Shown: piece after piece, positions 32,409 through 40,566 of the stretch
Layout: every line of letters starts with the position of its first letter
Numbering within the stretch: the first letter of the stretch is position 1
Assembly (NCBI GenBank): GCA_903914955.1
Contig: CAIWRB010000123.1
Span: 1 to 49,258, forward strand
Direction of reading: 5' to 3'
From: an uncultured Chloroflexota bacterium
GTDB lineage: Bacteria > Chloroflexota > Anaerolineae > Anaerolineales > Villigracilaceae
DNA length: 49,258 bases
Notes under the pieces: model-generated
Database searches by the model: none
What the model saw: only the letters and a program-made list of their open reading frames with translations
Told to the model about the DNA's origin: nothing
Program-made: the position numbers and the translations under genes

Positions 32409-32437
32409 AAAATCCCCGAAAAGCTATCGGGGATTTT
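32409..32437. terminator. Two-way terminator between the DDAH gene and tRNA-Leu
   Basis: AAAATCCCCGA and its complement TCGGGGATTTT form a stem around AAAGC(TA). T residues follow on both strands. It lies 50 bases after the DDAH stop and 10 bases after the 3' end of the minus-strand tRNA, so it can end both transcripts. Confidence 0.8.
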
Positions 32438-32446
32438 CATTGCTTG

Positions 32447-32528
32447 TGCGCTAGAGAGGACTTGAACCTCCACGCCTTACGGCACACGCACCTCAAGCGT
32501 GCCTGTCTGCCAATTCCAGCACTAGCGC
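32447..32528 (-). tRNA. tRNA-Leu(GAG)
   Basis: On the minus strand the acceptor stem GCGCTAG / CTAGCGC closes the cloverleaf, with discriminator A. The anticodon arm is CACGC-TTGAGGT-GCGTG, giving anticodon GAG for CUC/CUU codons. A long variable arm (TGCCGTAAGGCG) identifies a class II tRNA, and GGTTCAAGTCC is the T loop. CCA is not encoded. A strong promoter lies 12 bases upstream of the 5' end. Confidence 0.95.
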
Positions 32529-32539
32529 AAGCAGGGCGT

Positions 32540-32567
32540 ATTATAATCGGCTTGCTTTTCTTGTCAA
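32540..32567 (-). promoter_or_regulatory. tRNA-Leu promoter with palindromic -10 shared with plsX
   Basis: On the minus strand TTGACA (32562-32567) and TATAAT (32540-32545) are 16 bases apart, a near-consensus promoter. The -10 lies in the palindrome ATTATAAT (32540-32547), which also gives TATAAT on the plus strand (32542-32547) for plsX, with its start at 32591. Confidence 0.85.
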
Positions 32568-32590
32568 GCGCATAAATCACAGGAGATATT

Positions 32591-33607
32591 ATGGTCAGAA
32601 TCGTTGTAGATGCAATGGGGAGCGATAATTTTCCAGTACCAGATGTGGAAGGCGCGGTTCAGGCGGCGCGTGAATATGGCGTGGAAATTATTTTGGTGGG
32701 CGACGAAGCGATCATCCAGCCCGCGCTTGATGCACAAAAAACCGAGGGGCTAAAAATTCGCGTTGTGAATGCGCCTGAGATGTTGTCGATGGAAGACAAG
32801 GGTGAGAAACTTGTTTTGAGAGCGCGCAGTAAAGACGCGAAGAATTCAATGGCTGTCGGCATTGACCTGGTTAAGAGCGGCGAAGCGGATGCGTTCGTCA
32901 CTGCTGGAAATACTGGCGCAGGCATGGTGACCGCATTGTTCCGCCTTGGGCGTATTCGTGGCGTTGACCGCCCAGCGCTCGCTCCGATCTTCCCAACCGC
33001 AACTGGCACATGTGTAGTGCTTGATATCGGCGCGAATCCTGATTGCAAACCTGAGAACCTGTTGCAGTTCGGAATTCTGGGAAGCATCTACGCCGAGAAA
33101 GTACGCGGCGTGAAGAATCCAAAAGTGGGGCTGGTCTCCAACGGCGAAGAAGAAGGCAAAGGTAATGAGTTGGTGAAAGGCGCAACACCCTTGTTCAAGG
33201 CGTCGAAGTTGAATTACTTCGGGAATGTGGAAGGTAAAGAAGTGATCGGCGGCAAAGTGGATGTAGCTGTGACGGACGGATTTACCGGCAATGTCATGCT
33301 AAAATCATCTGAAGCAGTTGCCAAGCTGATCACGGACAGGATCCGCGAGATCATCAAGAATGGAAGCATCCTCACCAAGATCGGAGGCCTGCTCGTGAAG
33401 CCCGCTCTTGGTGCGATCAAGAAACTGCTTGACCCAAGCGAGCAGGGTGCGGCCCCCCTGCTGGGCATTAATGGACTGGTCTTCATCGGTCATGGCCGCT
33501 CGGACGCTTTCGCCATCAAGAACGCGATCCGCGTGGCAAAACATGCCGTGGATGTAAAGGTGCTGGACGCAATGAAATCTGCAATAGAAGAGAGTTTAAA
33601 AAACTAA
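32591..33607 (+). CDS. plsX: Phosphate acyltransferase PlsX
   Basis: Makes acyl-phosphate from acyl-ACP for phospholipid synthesis; a soluble or peripherally membrane-bound enzyme. It has 338 residues, the standard length. VDAMGSDNFPVPDVEGAV at the N-terminus, DAFVTAGNTGAGMVTAL, DIGANPDCKPENLLQFG and GFTGNVMLKSSEAVA are the family blocks. An AGGAG ribosome binding site precedes the ATG. The usual partners (rpmF, fabD, fabH) are not adjacent; instead a NERD-like protein follows 1 base after the stop. Confidence 0.96.
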   Translation: MVRIVVDAMGSDNFPVPDVEGAVQAAREYGVEIILVGDEAIIQPALDAQKTEGLKIRVVNAPEMLSMEDKGEKLVLRARSKDAKNSMAVGIDLVKSGEADAFVTAGNTGAGMVTALFRLGRIRGVDRPALAPIFPTATGTCVVLDIGANPDCKPENLLQFGILGSIYAEKVRGVKNPKVGLVSNGEEEGKGNELVKGATPLFKASKLNYFGNVEGKEVIGGKVDVAVTDGFTGNVMLKSSEAVAKLITDRIREIIKNGSILTKIGGLLVKPALGAIKKLLDPSEQGAAPLLGINGLVFIGHGRSDAFAIKNAIRVAKHAVDVKVLDAMKSAIEESLKN

Positions 33608-33608
33608 C

Positions 33609-34304
33609 ATGAAAATCATCAAGAATGAAAAACTAATTTCTCGAAACGGCAAGATCGGTCAATATACCAGTTTAGGCGCTTTGGTTGTGCTTGGACTGGG
33701 CATGTACATTTCATTTTCAAAGCCCGATCTTTTTACCTATTCAGTGATTTGTTTGCTGGTCGGATTTATCATGACCCAAGTCGGCATGTATATGGGCAAT
33801 CGCTGGGGACGATCTCCGCGTCCCGATGAAAAATTTGACGTAGGACTTAAAGGTCTGCCCGGCGAATTCAATATGTATCACTATTCATCGCCGGTATCGC
33901 ATTTGCTGGTTGGGCCATCCGGGGCGTGGGTACTGCTCCCCTTTCATCAAAAAGGAAAAGTGGAATTCACGAAGAACCGCTGGAGGATGAGCGGTGGCGG
34001 ATTCATGCAAATGTACATGCGTATCTTTGGACAGGAAAGCATCGGCCGCCCGGAGATCGACGCGGAAAATGAAGTACAAACACTCAGGAAATTTTTTGCG
34101 AAAAAACTGGATGAATCATTTATCCCTGAGATCAATCCCATTTTGGTCTTCACCAGCGACGAGGCCGAATTGGAAGTTGGCGACTCTCCCATCCCCGCAA
34201 TGAAGATGAAACAACTCAAGGAGTTCATGCGACAGGGTGTAAAGAACCGCGTACTCACAGTTGATCAGATCGCAAAGATCACAAGTCTTTTTGATAAAGA
34301 ATAA
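33609..34304 (+). CDS. Membrane protein with NERD-like domain
   Basis: A 231-residue protein. Two hydrophobic helices (about 22-36 and 41-59) are followed by a soluble domain. KGLPGEFNMYHY, SHLLVGPSGAWVLLPF, GKVEFTKNRWRM and INPILVFTSDEAEL follow the order of a nuclease-related (NERD-like) domain. I cannot identify a complete nuclease active site, so activity is uncertain. It starts 1 base after plsX and is surely co-transcribed with it. A palindromic repeat follows its stop at 34314-34339. Confidence 0.62.
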   Translation: MKIIKNEKLISRNGKIGQYTSLGALVVLGLGMYISFSKPDLFTYSVICLLVGFIMTQVGMYMGNRWGRSPRPDEKFDVGLKGLPGEFNMYHYSSPVSHLLVGPSGAWVLLPFHQKGKVEFTKNRWRMSGGGFMQMYMRIFGQESIGRPEIDAENEVQTLRKFFAKKLDESFIPEINPILVFTSDEAELEVGDSPIPAMKMKQLKEFMRQGVKNRVLTVDQIAKITSLFDKE

Positions 34305-34313
34305 ATACACTAA

Positions 34314-34339
34314 CCCTGCCCTCTCCCAAAAGGAGAGGG
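34314..34339. repeat. Palindromic repeat CCCTCTCC / GGAGAGGG
   Basis: An 8-bp perfect stem (34319-34326 with 34332-34339) has loop CAAAA. An A-tract, not a T-tract, follows on the plus strand, so it is a poor plus-strand terminator. It resembles the coding segment at 2199-2237. The remaining 125 bases to dinG hold no clear promoter consensus. Confidence 0.6.
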
Positions 34340-34465
34340 AAAAATTCAAAATTCTTTTCATGGTACACTTGTTCTATCTTTAGAATCACTCACGATTAAG
34401 TGGTTTGTAAATATGACAAGTGAAAATCAAATTCTGAATTTAGCAATTACGAGATACTCCGTACC

Positions 34466-37261
34466 ATGACATCCATTGTTTCAATTGACATAGAAACCAC
34501 CGGTCTCGATGAAAACCGCGAAGCCATTATTGAAATTGCTGCAGTTAAATTCAACGGCCGCCGCGTGGAAGATGAATACTCGACACTCATCAATCCGGGC
34601 AAGGCCATCCCTGATTTCATTACGGGATTAACCGGCATCGACAACGCCATGGTGCGTCAGGCTCCGCGCCTGCTTGACATTAAGCAGGAGCTTTTAGCCT
34701 TTGTCGGCAACTCACCCATTCTTGGACACAACGTTAAATTTGATATCGGCTTCCTGCGCAAAGCGGGACTGTTCCCCAATCATCAAACAATTGATACATA
34801 CGAACTCGCATCCGTGTTGATGCCAACCGCGAGCCGCTACAATTTAGGGTCACTCGGTCAGCAGTTAAATATTCCACTACCCGCTACACATCGCGCACTG
34901 GACGATGCCCGCGTCACTCAAGCTTGTTATGTGCGTCTGCTCGATATGGCGCGCGAACTTCCACTTGAAACTTTGCAGGAGATCGTTGAGCTTAGCAACT
35001 TTGTAGATTGGGACGCGGGCTGGGCATTTGAACAGGCGCTGCAAGCAAGAGTCAAGGAAGGAATTAAAGCCAAGGCGACTCACAGCGATTCAACTCCAAA
35101 ACCAAAATTTGATTCAACAAAAAAGAATTTTTCGCCCATTGAGAAGAACGAAGAACCAGTTGCGCTTGACCCTGAAGAGGTTGCGTCTGTCTTGGAGTAC
35201 GGCGGGCCGTTTGCACAATATTTTGAATCCTACGAGAATCGCCCCGAACAGGTGGATATGCTCAAAGCTGTCACCCAGGCCCTTTCGAACGGCAATCATC
35301 TCTTAGTCGAAGCGGGAACTGGTGTTGGTAAATCGTTCGCGTATCTTGTGCCGGCGGCCATGTTCGCAGTCCAGAACAATACTCGTGTGGTCATATCCAC
35401 CAACACCATTAACCTGCAAGATCAGCTCATCAAAAAAGATATTCCCGATCTGCAAAAGGCGTTAAATTTGGATGTACGCGCCGCAGTATTAAAAGGCCGC
35501 TCGAATTATTTATGTCCGCGCAGGTTGCAATTTATGCGCACACACGGCCCAAAGGACGCGAATGAAATGCGAGTGCTCGCCAAGCTGATCGTTTGGAAAC
35601 TTGAAAACGACAGCGGAGATAGAAACGAACTGAACCTTACTGGCCCGATCGAACGCGAAGTCTGGGGCAGGCTTTCTGCGGAAGATGATGCCTGCACAAC
35701 GGAAACCTGCCTCGGACGAATGAGCGGCACCTGTGCATTTCATCGCGCCAAGCAAGCCGCGCTCAGCTCGCATCTGTTGATTGTCAATCACGCGCTCCTG
35801 CTTTCAGATGTTTCCACAGGCAGCAAGGTTCTGCCCGAATATGATTATCTGATCGTGGATGAAGCCCATCACATGGAAAATGCCGTGACCAGCGCGCTCT
35901 CATTCCGCATGACTCAAAATGATCTGGAGCGGATGCTAAAAGAATTGGGCGGATCATCGGCGGGGCTGCTCGGCAGATTGCTAACCGAGACTCACGATGC
36001 GCTTCGTCCCTCCGACTTTGGACTGCTTCAACAAAAATCAAAACGAGCCACAGATCAGGCATTTCGTCTTGAGCAAATCACGAAAGAGTTTTTCAATATT
36101 CTCAGTGACTTCATCGCCATTCAACGTGAGGGGCAACCCGTGAGTAATTATTCATGGCAATTACGTATTGTGCCCGCTTCACGCACTCTGCCCGGCTGGG
36201 ATGATGTTGAGATCATGTGGAGTCAGATCAGCGAAACCATGGGCTTGCTCCTGAAAACACTGGATGAAATTTACAAGGCGCTGGGCGAAATCTACGCAGA
36301 AGGTCACGAGAACGTTCAAGATGTGATGGGAACCCTAGGTAGTTTAATGCGCCGTATGGGCGAAGCCGTAGCAGCGTCCTCTGGCATGATGCACAAACCA
36401 TCCAACGAACTGATCTATTGGGTGGAAGTAAATCCACGCGGAGAGAGGCTCTCACTAAACGCCGCCCCGCTGCGAGTTGGTCCGCTGGTGCAGAAACATT
36501 TGTGGCATGAAAAAGCCTGTGTCATCATGGCATCTGCAACACTGACAACACACGGCGAATTTCGCTATTTGCGTAACACGCTGTCTGCTGATGAAGTGAA
36601 TACGCTGGCGCTCGGCTCACCATTCGATTACGAATCGAGCACCTTGCTTTATGTCGCCAATGATATGCCTGAGCCGAACGCACAGGGCTACCAGCAAGCG
36701 CTTGACCGCGCCATCATCTCCACAGCCAAAGCCACCGGCGGACGAATGCTCGTATTGTTCACATCCTATGCCGCGCTTAAGAAAACAGCGCAAGCCATCA
36801 CCGGCCCGCTGGGACGAGAGGATATTTTCGTCTTTGAACAGGGCGAAGGCGCGTCACCAAACGCATTGCTTGAATCCTTCAAATCCACAGAACGCGCTGT
36901 ACTACTTGGCACACGTTCCTTCTGGGAAGGTATAGATGTGCCCGGCGACTCGTTATCTGTTGTTGTCATCACCAAGCTTCCTTTCGGCGTGCCATCCGAC
37001 CCTATCATCTCGGCGCGTTCTGAACTATACGAAGACTCTTTCAATGAATATTATCTGCCTGAATCCATTTTGAAATTCCGCCAGGGATTTGGACGTTTGA
37101 TCCGCTCCGCATCAGACCGTGGTATTGTCGCGATCTTCGACAGACGCGTGTTGACAAAGCAATATGGCAAACTATTTCTGGAATCACTTCCGCAATGTAC
37201 CGCGCGTCAAGGTGCCGCCGCAGGGTTGGCAAAGATGGCAGGTGATTGGCTGGGCGTTTAG
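34466..37261 (+). CDS. dinG: DinG-family helicase with N-terminal DEDDh exonuclease
   Basis: A 931-residue superfamily 2 Fe-S helicase. Residues 1-165 form an exonuclease domain: SIDIETTGL (DxE), ILGHNVKFDIGFL, and HRALDDA, as in Firmicute-type DinG. The helicase part has Walker A VEAGTGVGKS near residue 285 and DEAHH near 464. Four candidate Fe-S cysteines occur around 350 (YLCP) and 409-423 (DDACTTETCLGRMSGTC). Late motifs include LGTRSFWEGIDVPG and RQGFGRLIRS. It is expected to resolve damaged DNA or R-loops. The Firmicute proteins of this layout sometimes act as single-strand exonucleases with a weak helicase; here the Fe-S cysteines look intact. Confidence 0.93.
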   Translation: MTSIVSIDIETTGLDENREAIIEIAAVKFNGRRVEDEYSTLINPGKAIPDFITGLTGIDNAMVRQAPRLLDIKQELLAFVGNSPILGHNVKFDIGFLRKAGLFPNHQTIDTYELASVLMPTASRYNLGSLGQQLNIPLPATHRALDDARVTQACYVRLLDMARELPLETLQEIVELSNFVDWDAGWAFEQALQARVKEGIKAKATHSDSTPKPKFDSTKKNFSPIEKNEEPVALDPEEVASVLEYGGPFAQYFESYENRPEQVDMLKAVTQALSNGNHLLVEAGTGVGKSFAYLVPAAMFAVQNNTRVVISTNTINLQDQLIKKDIPDLQKALNLDVRAAVLKGRSNYLCPRRLQFMRTHGPKDANEMRVLAKLIVWKLENDSGDRNELNLTGPIEREVWGRLSAEDDACTTETCLGRMSGTCAFHRAKQAALSSHLLIVNHALLLSDVSTGSKVLPEYDYLIVDEAHHMENAVTSALSFRMTQNDLERMLKELGGSSAGLLGRLLTETHDALRPSDFGLLQQKSKRATDQAFRLEQITKEFFNILSDFIAIQREGQPVSNYSWQLRIVPASRTLPGWDDVEIMWSQISETMGLLLKTLDEIYKALGEIYAEGHENVQDVMGTLGSLMRRMGEAVAASSGMMHKPSNELIYWVEVNPRGERLSLNAAPLRVGPLVQKHLWHEKACVIMASATLTTHGEFRYLRNTLSADEVNTLALGSPFDYESSTLLYVANDMPEPNAQGYQQALDRAIISTAKATGGRMLVLFTSYAALKKTAQAITGPLGREDIFVFEQGEGASPNALLESFKSTERAVLLGTRSFWEGIDVPGDSLSVVVITKLPFGVPSDPIISARSELYEDSFNEYYLPESILKFRQGFGRLIRSASDRGIVAIFDRRVLTKQYGKLFLESLPQCTARQGAAAGLAKMAGDWLGV

Positions 37262-37266
37262 TATTT

Positions 37267-38118
37267 ATGCCAAATGCTTACTTCATCTTTTTTGAACTCG
37301 TCATCTACATCCAATTTGCAATTTGCCTTCGCCATGCAATAAAACATGGCGCTCCCAACCTGATCAAATTATTTGCAGGCGCGTTATTCGGGGTATTGCT
37401 TGAACTTGCCACCATTCGCCAATTAAATGCCTATCAATATGGACGGTTCATTCTTATGATTCTGGATGTTCCGCTCTGCATCGGCGTAGCATGGAGTTGC
37501 ATCATCTATGCCGTGATGGAATTCTCGGATGGAAGCAGCCTGCCTTATTTCACACGCCCCATCCTCGACGGTTTACTCGCACTGAATATTGATCTGGCAA
37601 TGGACGCCATTGCCATCCGCCTCGGATTCTGGAATTGGGGTCAGGGCTTGAAATTCCAATATTTCGGCGTACCTTATGCTAATTTCTGGGCATGGTTTTG
37701 GGTGGTTTCATCCTTCTCTTTTGGCTATCGCCTTGTAGCTCTTCGCACCGATTGGATCGGAAAGTGGTTGCCCTCATTCTTTGGGATCACCATCGGATTA
37801 ACTTGCGTGATGTTTACCAACGCATTCATCACCTTCATTATCCCTTTTGATTATCACACCCTGACCATTGCCCCGGTATTGACCGGCGCTCTTTTTGTTG
37901 TCATCGTCTCACGTCCGCATTTTTACCAAACCCAAGTCGACCCTTTGGCTTTTTGGATTCCATTCCTTACACATTTTTATTTAATCATCGCAGGATTGAT
38001 CTCTGGAGTCATTCTTGACCCTCCCGCCTTATTATGGATAGCCCTGTCCATGTTTATGCTTGCGCTGATTCTGCACCGGACGTCCTTCCAACATATCCTT
38101 CTTCAAAAATCACAATAA
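37267..38118 (+). CDS. Carotenoid biosynthesis-type (DUF422/CruF-like) membrane protein
   Basis: A 283-residue integral membrane protein with about seven hydrophobic helices. LFGVLLELATIRQLNAYQYG, DVPLCIGVAWSCIIYAVMEF and DAIAIRLGFWNWG match the order and residues of the carotenoid-biosynthesis membrane family (bisanhydrobacterioruberin hydratase or CruF relatives). No other carotenoid genes are nearby, so the role is uncertain. I prefer the ATG at 37267, 5 bases after the dinG stop. A TTG at 37246 inside dinG is an alternative start. Confidence 0.72.
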   Translation: MPNAYFIFFELVIYIQFAICLRHAIKHGAPNLIKLFAGALFGVLLELATIRQLNAYQYGRFILMILDVPLCIGVAWSCIIYAVMEFSDGSSLPYFTRPILDGLLALNIDLAMDAIAIRLGFWNWGQGLKFQYFGVPYANFWAWFWVVSSFSFGYRLVALRTDWIGKWLPSFFGITIGLTCVMFTNAFITFIIPFDYHTLTIAPVLTGALFVVIVSRPHFYQTQVDPLAFWIPFLTHFYLIIAGLISGVILDPPALLWIALSMFMLALILHRTSFQHILLQKSQ

Positions 38119-38160
38119 TAAAAGAGAACTGCCTCTCTCGAAGCAGTTCTCTTTTATTAT
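38115..38160. terminator. Two-way terminator between convergent genes
   Basis: An 18-bp perfect stem (38115-38132 with 38143-38160) contains AAAAGAGAACTGC and ends in A- and T-rich flanks. It directly touches the last base of the dcd stop codon and the end of the carotenoid-type gene, so both transcripts end here. Confidence 0.9.
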
Positions 38161-38714
38161 CACAACTTGGGCAACACAATCGATTGCTGATTTTGGTACT
38201 TTCCCTTTTTATCTGCGTATGAAATATCGCACTCCTCATCCGCCTCAAAGAACAGGACTTGCGCCAAACCTTCATTGGCATAAATTTTCGCCGGCAATGG
38301 GGTGGTATTGGAAATCTCAAGGGTCACAAATCCTTCCCACTCAGGCTCAAAGGGAGTCACATTCACAATGATCCCGCATCTCGCGTAAGTTGATTTTCCC
38401 AGACATATCGTCAACACCTTGCGTGGAATACGAAAATACTCGATCGTGCGCGCCAGGGCAAATGAGTTTGGCGGAACCACACATACATTACCCACAAAAT
38501 CCACCATGGATTTGACATCAAAGTTCTTCGGGTCAACCGTCGCGGAAAAAACATTGGTAAAAATCTTAAACTCGTTCGCGACGCGTACGTCATATCCATA
38601 CGATGAAACGCCGTAGGAAATCACACCTTCGCGGACTTGATTCTCCACGAACGGTTCGATCATCCTATGTTCATGCGCCATCTTGCGGATCCAGCGGTCG
38701 GGTTTTAATCCCAT
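38160..38714 (-). CDS. dcd: dCTP deaminase
   Basis: Deaminates dCTP to dUTP for thymidylate synthesis; possibly bifunctional. It has 184 residues, a standard length. [35 protein letters not shown] and [20 protein letters not shown] are diagnostic; the last contains the catalytic Glu. The family Q/GLA block [12 protein letters not shown] follows. Two adjacent ATG codons lie at 38717 and 38714; the second has better spacing (6 bases) from AAGGAG, so I choose 38714. A homotrimer is expected. Whether it also hydrolyses dUTP is not decided by the sequence. Confidence 0.95.
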   Translation of the reverse strand: MGLKPDRWIRKMAHEHRMIEPFVENQVREGVISYGVSSYGYDVRVANEFKIFTNVFSATVDPKNFDVKSMVDFVGNVCVVPPNSFALARTIEYFRIPRKVLTICLGKSTYARCGIIVNVTPFEPEWEGFVTLEISNTTPLPAKIYANEGLAQVLFFEADEECDISYADKKGKYQNQQSIVLPKL

Positions 38715-38861
38715 CATATTCTCCTTGTTGAACAGTGATTCTGATTTTTAAACTGTAATCATTTTATAACATATTTGCAAACATTCAACCCCCAATCTCT
38801 GATATAGTAACATTTGCACAGTCTGCGGGCTGATTTCATAAAAGGTATAGGAGAGAAAAAA

Positions 38862-39458
38862 ATGAAAAAGTTTTCAAGCTTTCTTGGCAACGAGATCGTC
38901 CTCGGATTGCTGATCGCCATATTGAGTGTAATAACCGCGTTGGCCAGCTATCAGGGAGCACTCGCTGACGGGGCTCAGAACGATTTCGAGATCAAAGGTA
39001 TGAAAAACCTGAATGACGGCAATGCTGAATATCTCACAGCCAATCAGGAAATCACACAGGATTACAGTTATTATGACACTTGGTATATTAATCAAGAAAG
39101 CAACCCCGATATAGCAGAGTATTTTCAAATCCAATTTTCAGACGAGCTGTTAGCTTCCATTGAAAGTTCGGGAAATGAAAATCCCTTTAGTGACGCCTAT
39201 TACACTGCGAAATATGAAATTCCAAATCAATATTTTGAAGATTCCGATGTTAACTTCGAAACCGCTAATAACTGGAATGACCGCGGCGATCGGCTTCAAC
39301 TCATTATGGCAATCCTCGCAATTGGACTGGCATTTGCAGCCTGGGCTTCCTTGAACAAGGAAGAAAGCAACTTGCGGGGATTCTTCTCATTGTTATCCAT
39401 CATCGCACTAGTGATCGGATTGGTTGTGTACTTATTCTTTTTACCGATCATCGCTTAA
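38862..39458 (+). CDS. Membrane protein, DUF4337-like topology
   Basis: A 198-residue protein of unknown function. It has one N-terminal helix (about 11-30), a polar acidic region of about 110 residues, and two C-terminal helices (about 144-160 and 174-195). The polar region is rich in Tyr, Asn, Asp and Glu (ITQDYSYYDTWYINQES). The layout resembles DUF4337-type proteins, but similarity by eye is weak. GGAG lies at 38849-38852 before the ATG; the open frame from 38814 is rejected. A TATAGT at 38803-38808 could be its -10 box. Confidence 0.65.
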   Translation: MKKFSSFLGNEIVLGLLIAILSVITALASYQGALADGAQNDFEIKGMKNLNDGNAEYLTANQEITQDYSYYDTWYINQESNPDIAEYFQIQFSDELLASIESSGNENPFSDAYYTAKYEIPNQYFEDSDVNFETANNWNDRGDRLQLIMAILAIGLAFAAWASLNKEESNLRGFFSLLSIIALVIGLVVYLFFLPIIA

Positions 39459-39471
39459 TAACAACTCTCCA

Positions 39472-39507
39472 ACAGTCCTGTCTTAAAAAGACGGGACTGT
39501 CTTTTTT
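39472..39507 (+). terminator. Terminator after the membrane protein gene
   Basis: ACAGTCCTGTC pairs with GACGGGACTGT (one G-T wobble) around TTAAAAA, followed by six T residues. It lies 13 bases after the stop codon. Confidence 0.88.
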
Positions 39508-39542
39508 ATTAATAGACCTTTTGCAAAAGTCTTAAGATTTTC

Positions 39543-39593
39543 CGCACAGACGCGCAGAGAAGTTCTTAACCTCGGCGAACTCTGCGTCTGTGC
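39543..39593. repeat. Imperfect inverted repeat (GCACAGACGC type)
   Basis: GCACAGACGCGCAGAGAAGT (39544) faces GAACTCTGCGTCTGTGC (39577-39593), with two small bulges. It fills much of the 219-base gap before the DUF1684 gene and looks like a dispersed repeat. The remaining gap holds a T-rich stretch and the promoter below. Confidence 0.6.
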
Positions 39594-39642
39594 AGTTAAA
39601 ATAATCCGTCTCTTTTTTATGTATATAAACGGTCGAAAATAA

Positions 39643-39671
39643 CTCCGAAGTCTTTTTAGTAAAGGTATAAT
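39643..39671 (+). promoter_or_regulatory. Leaderless-type promoter of the DUF1684 gene
   Basis: TATAAT (39666-39671) lies 6 bases before the ATG at 39678, with no Shine-Dalgarno. CTCCGA (39643-39648) occupies the -35 position 17 bases upstream. The identical arrangement is found before thrB. Confidence 0.5.
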
Positions 39672-39677
39672 TCCAAT

Positions 39678-40499
39678 ATGACAAGCACTATATACCAACA
39701 AACCATCAACGAATGGCGCGCTGAACGCGATAAAAGCATCCGCAAGGAAAATGGCTGGCTTGCACTCGCCGGCCTCTACTGGCTGAAACTTGGAAAGAAT
39801 CAACTTGGCTCTGATCCCAAATCTGAAATTGTATTGCCCGCGCGCATCTCTGCCAACATCGGCTATCTCGAATACAATGGCAAGTCAGTTTCGCTGCACA
39901 CGATCCAAAATCAAAGAATCAACGTAAACGGCACAGAAACAGATTTCGCCATCCTACAACCTGACATCTCCGAAACCCCAAGTTTTATAAAATTACAGGA
40001 TATCCAACTGGTCGTCATTCAACGTGGAAAAAAATTTGGCGTGCGCGTTTGGGATAATCAACGCGAAGAGCGACGATCATTCCCCGCCCATACCTGGTTC
40101 GACATCGATGAAAAATATTGCGTCCCTGCGGAATATATTCCTTATGACCGCCCTAAGATATCCTCCTTCCCGGATGTAGCGGGAGAGAAATCCGAAATCT
40201 CAGTTGAAGGATATTTATCTTTTGATATCAATAAAAAGAAATACCAACTCGATATCAACAAGGAAAATGATGGTACGCTATTCATCCGCTTCTCTGATCT
40301 AACCTGCAGGGAAAATACCTACCCCGCAGGCCGCTATCTTGTTGCTGAAGTTGAACCCGACGGGCAAATATACATCGACTTCAATAAGGCCTACAATCCG
40401 CCCTGCTCCTTTACAGATTTTGCCACTTGCATTTTCGCCCCCGAACAAAATCACCTTGACTTCAGGGTGATAGCGGGTGAAAAATATTCTCACCATTAA
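39678..40499 (+). CDS. DUF1684 protein
   Basis: A 273-residue soluble protein of the DUF1684 family. WRAERDKSIRKENGWLALAG and LYWLKLGKNQLGSDP at the N-terminus and DFNKAYNPPCSFTDFATCIF at the C-terminus are the conserved ends. HTWFDIDEKYCVPAEYIPYD forms the central block. Cys and His residues near the C-terminus are conserved in the family, but its biochemical role is unknown to me. No signal peptide is present. It is a single-gene unit with its own promoter and terminator. Confidence 0.85.
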   Translation: MTSTIYQQTINEWRAERDKSIRKENGWLALAGLYWLKLGKNQLGSDPKSEIVLPARISANIGYLEYNGKSVSLHTIQNQRINVNGTETDFAILQPDISETPSFIKLQDIQLVVIQRGKKFGVRVWDNQREERRSFPAHTWFDIDEKYCVPAEYIPYDRPKISSFPDVAGEKSEISVEGYLSFDINKKKYQLDINKENDGTLFIRFSDLTCRENTYPAGRYLVAEVEPDGQIYIDFNKAYNPPCSFTDFATCIFAPEQNHLDFRVIAGEKYSHH

Positions 40500-40507
40500 A
40501 TAAAAAC

Positions 40508-40531
40508 TGCCGTGATGAACGGCAATTTTTT
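40508..40531 (+). terminator. Terminator after the DUF1684 gene
   Basis: TGCCGT / ACGGCA (loop GATGA) is followed by six T residues, 9 bases after the stop codon. Confidence 0.85.
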
Positions 40532-40566
40532 GGTCGAAGCAATTTTCCAATTATTATCACAGCTAC

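Noticed and set aside
34319-34339. Terminator after the NERD-like gene
   Set aside because: The hairpin is followed by an A-tract on the plus strand; it fits a dispersed palindrome better.
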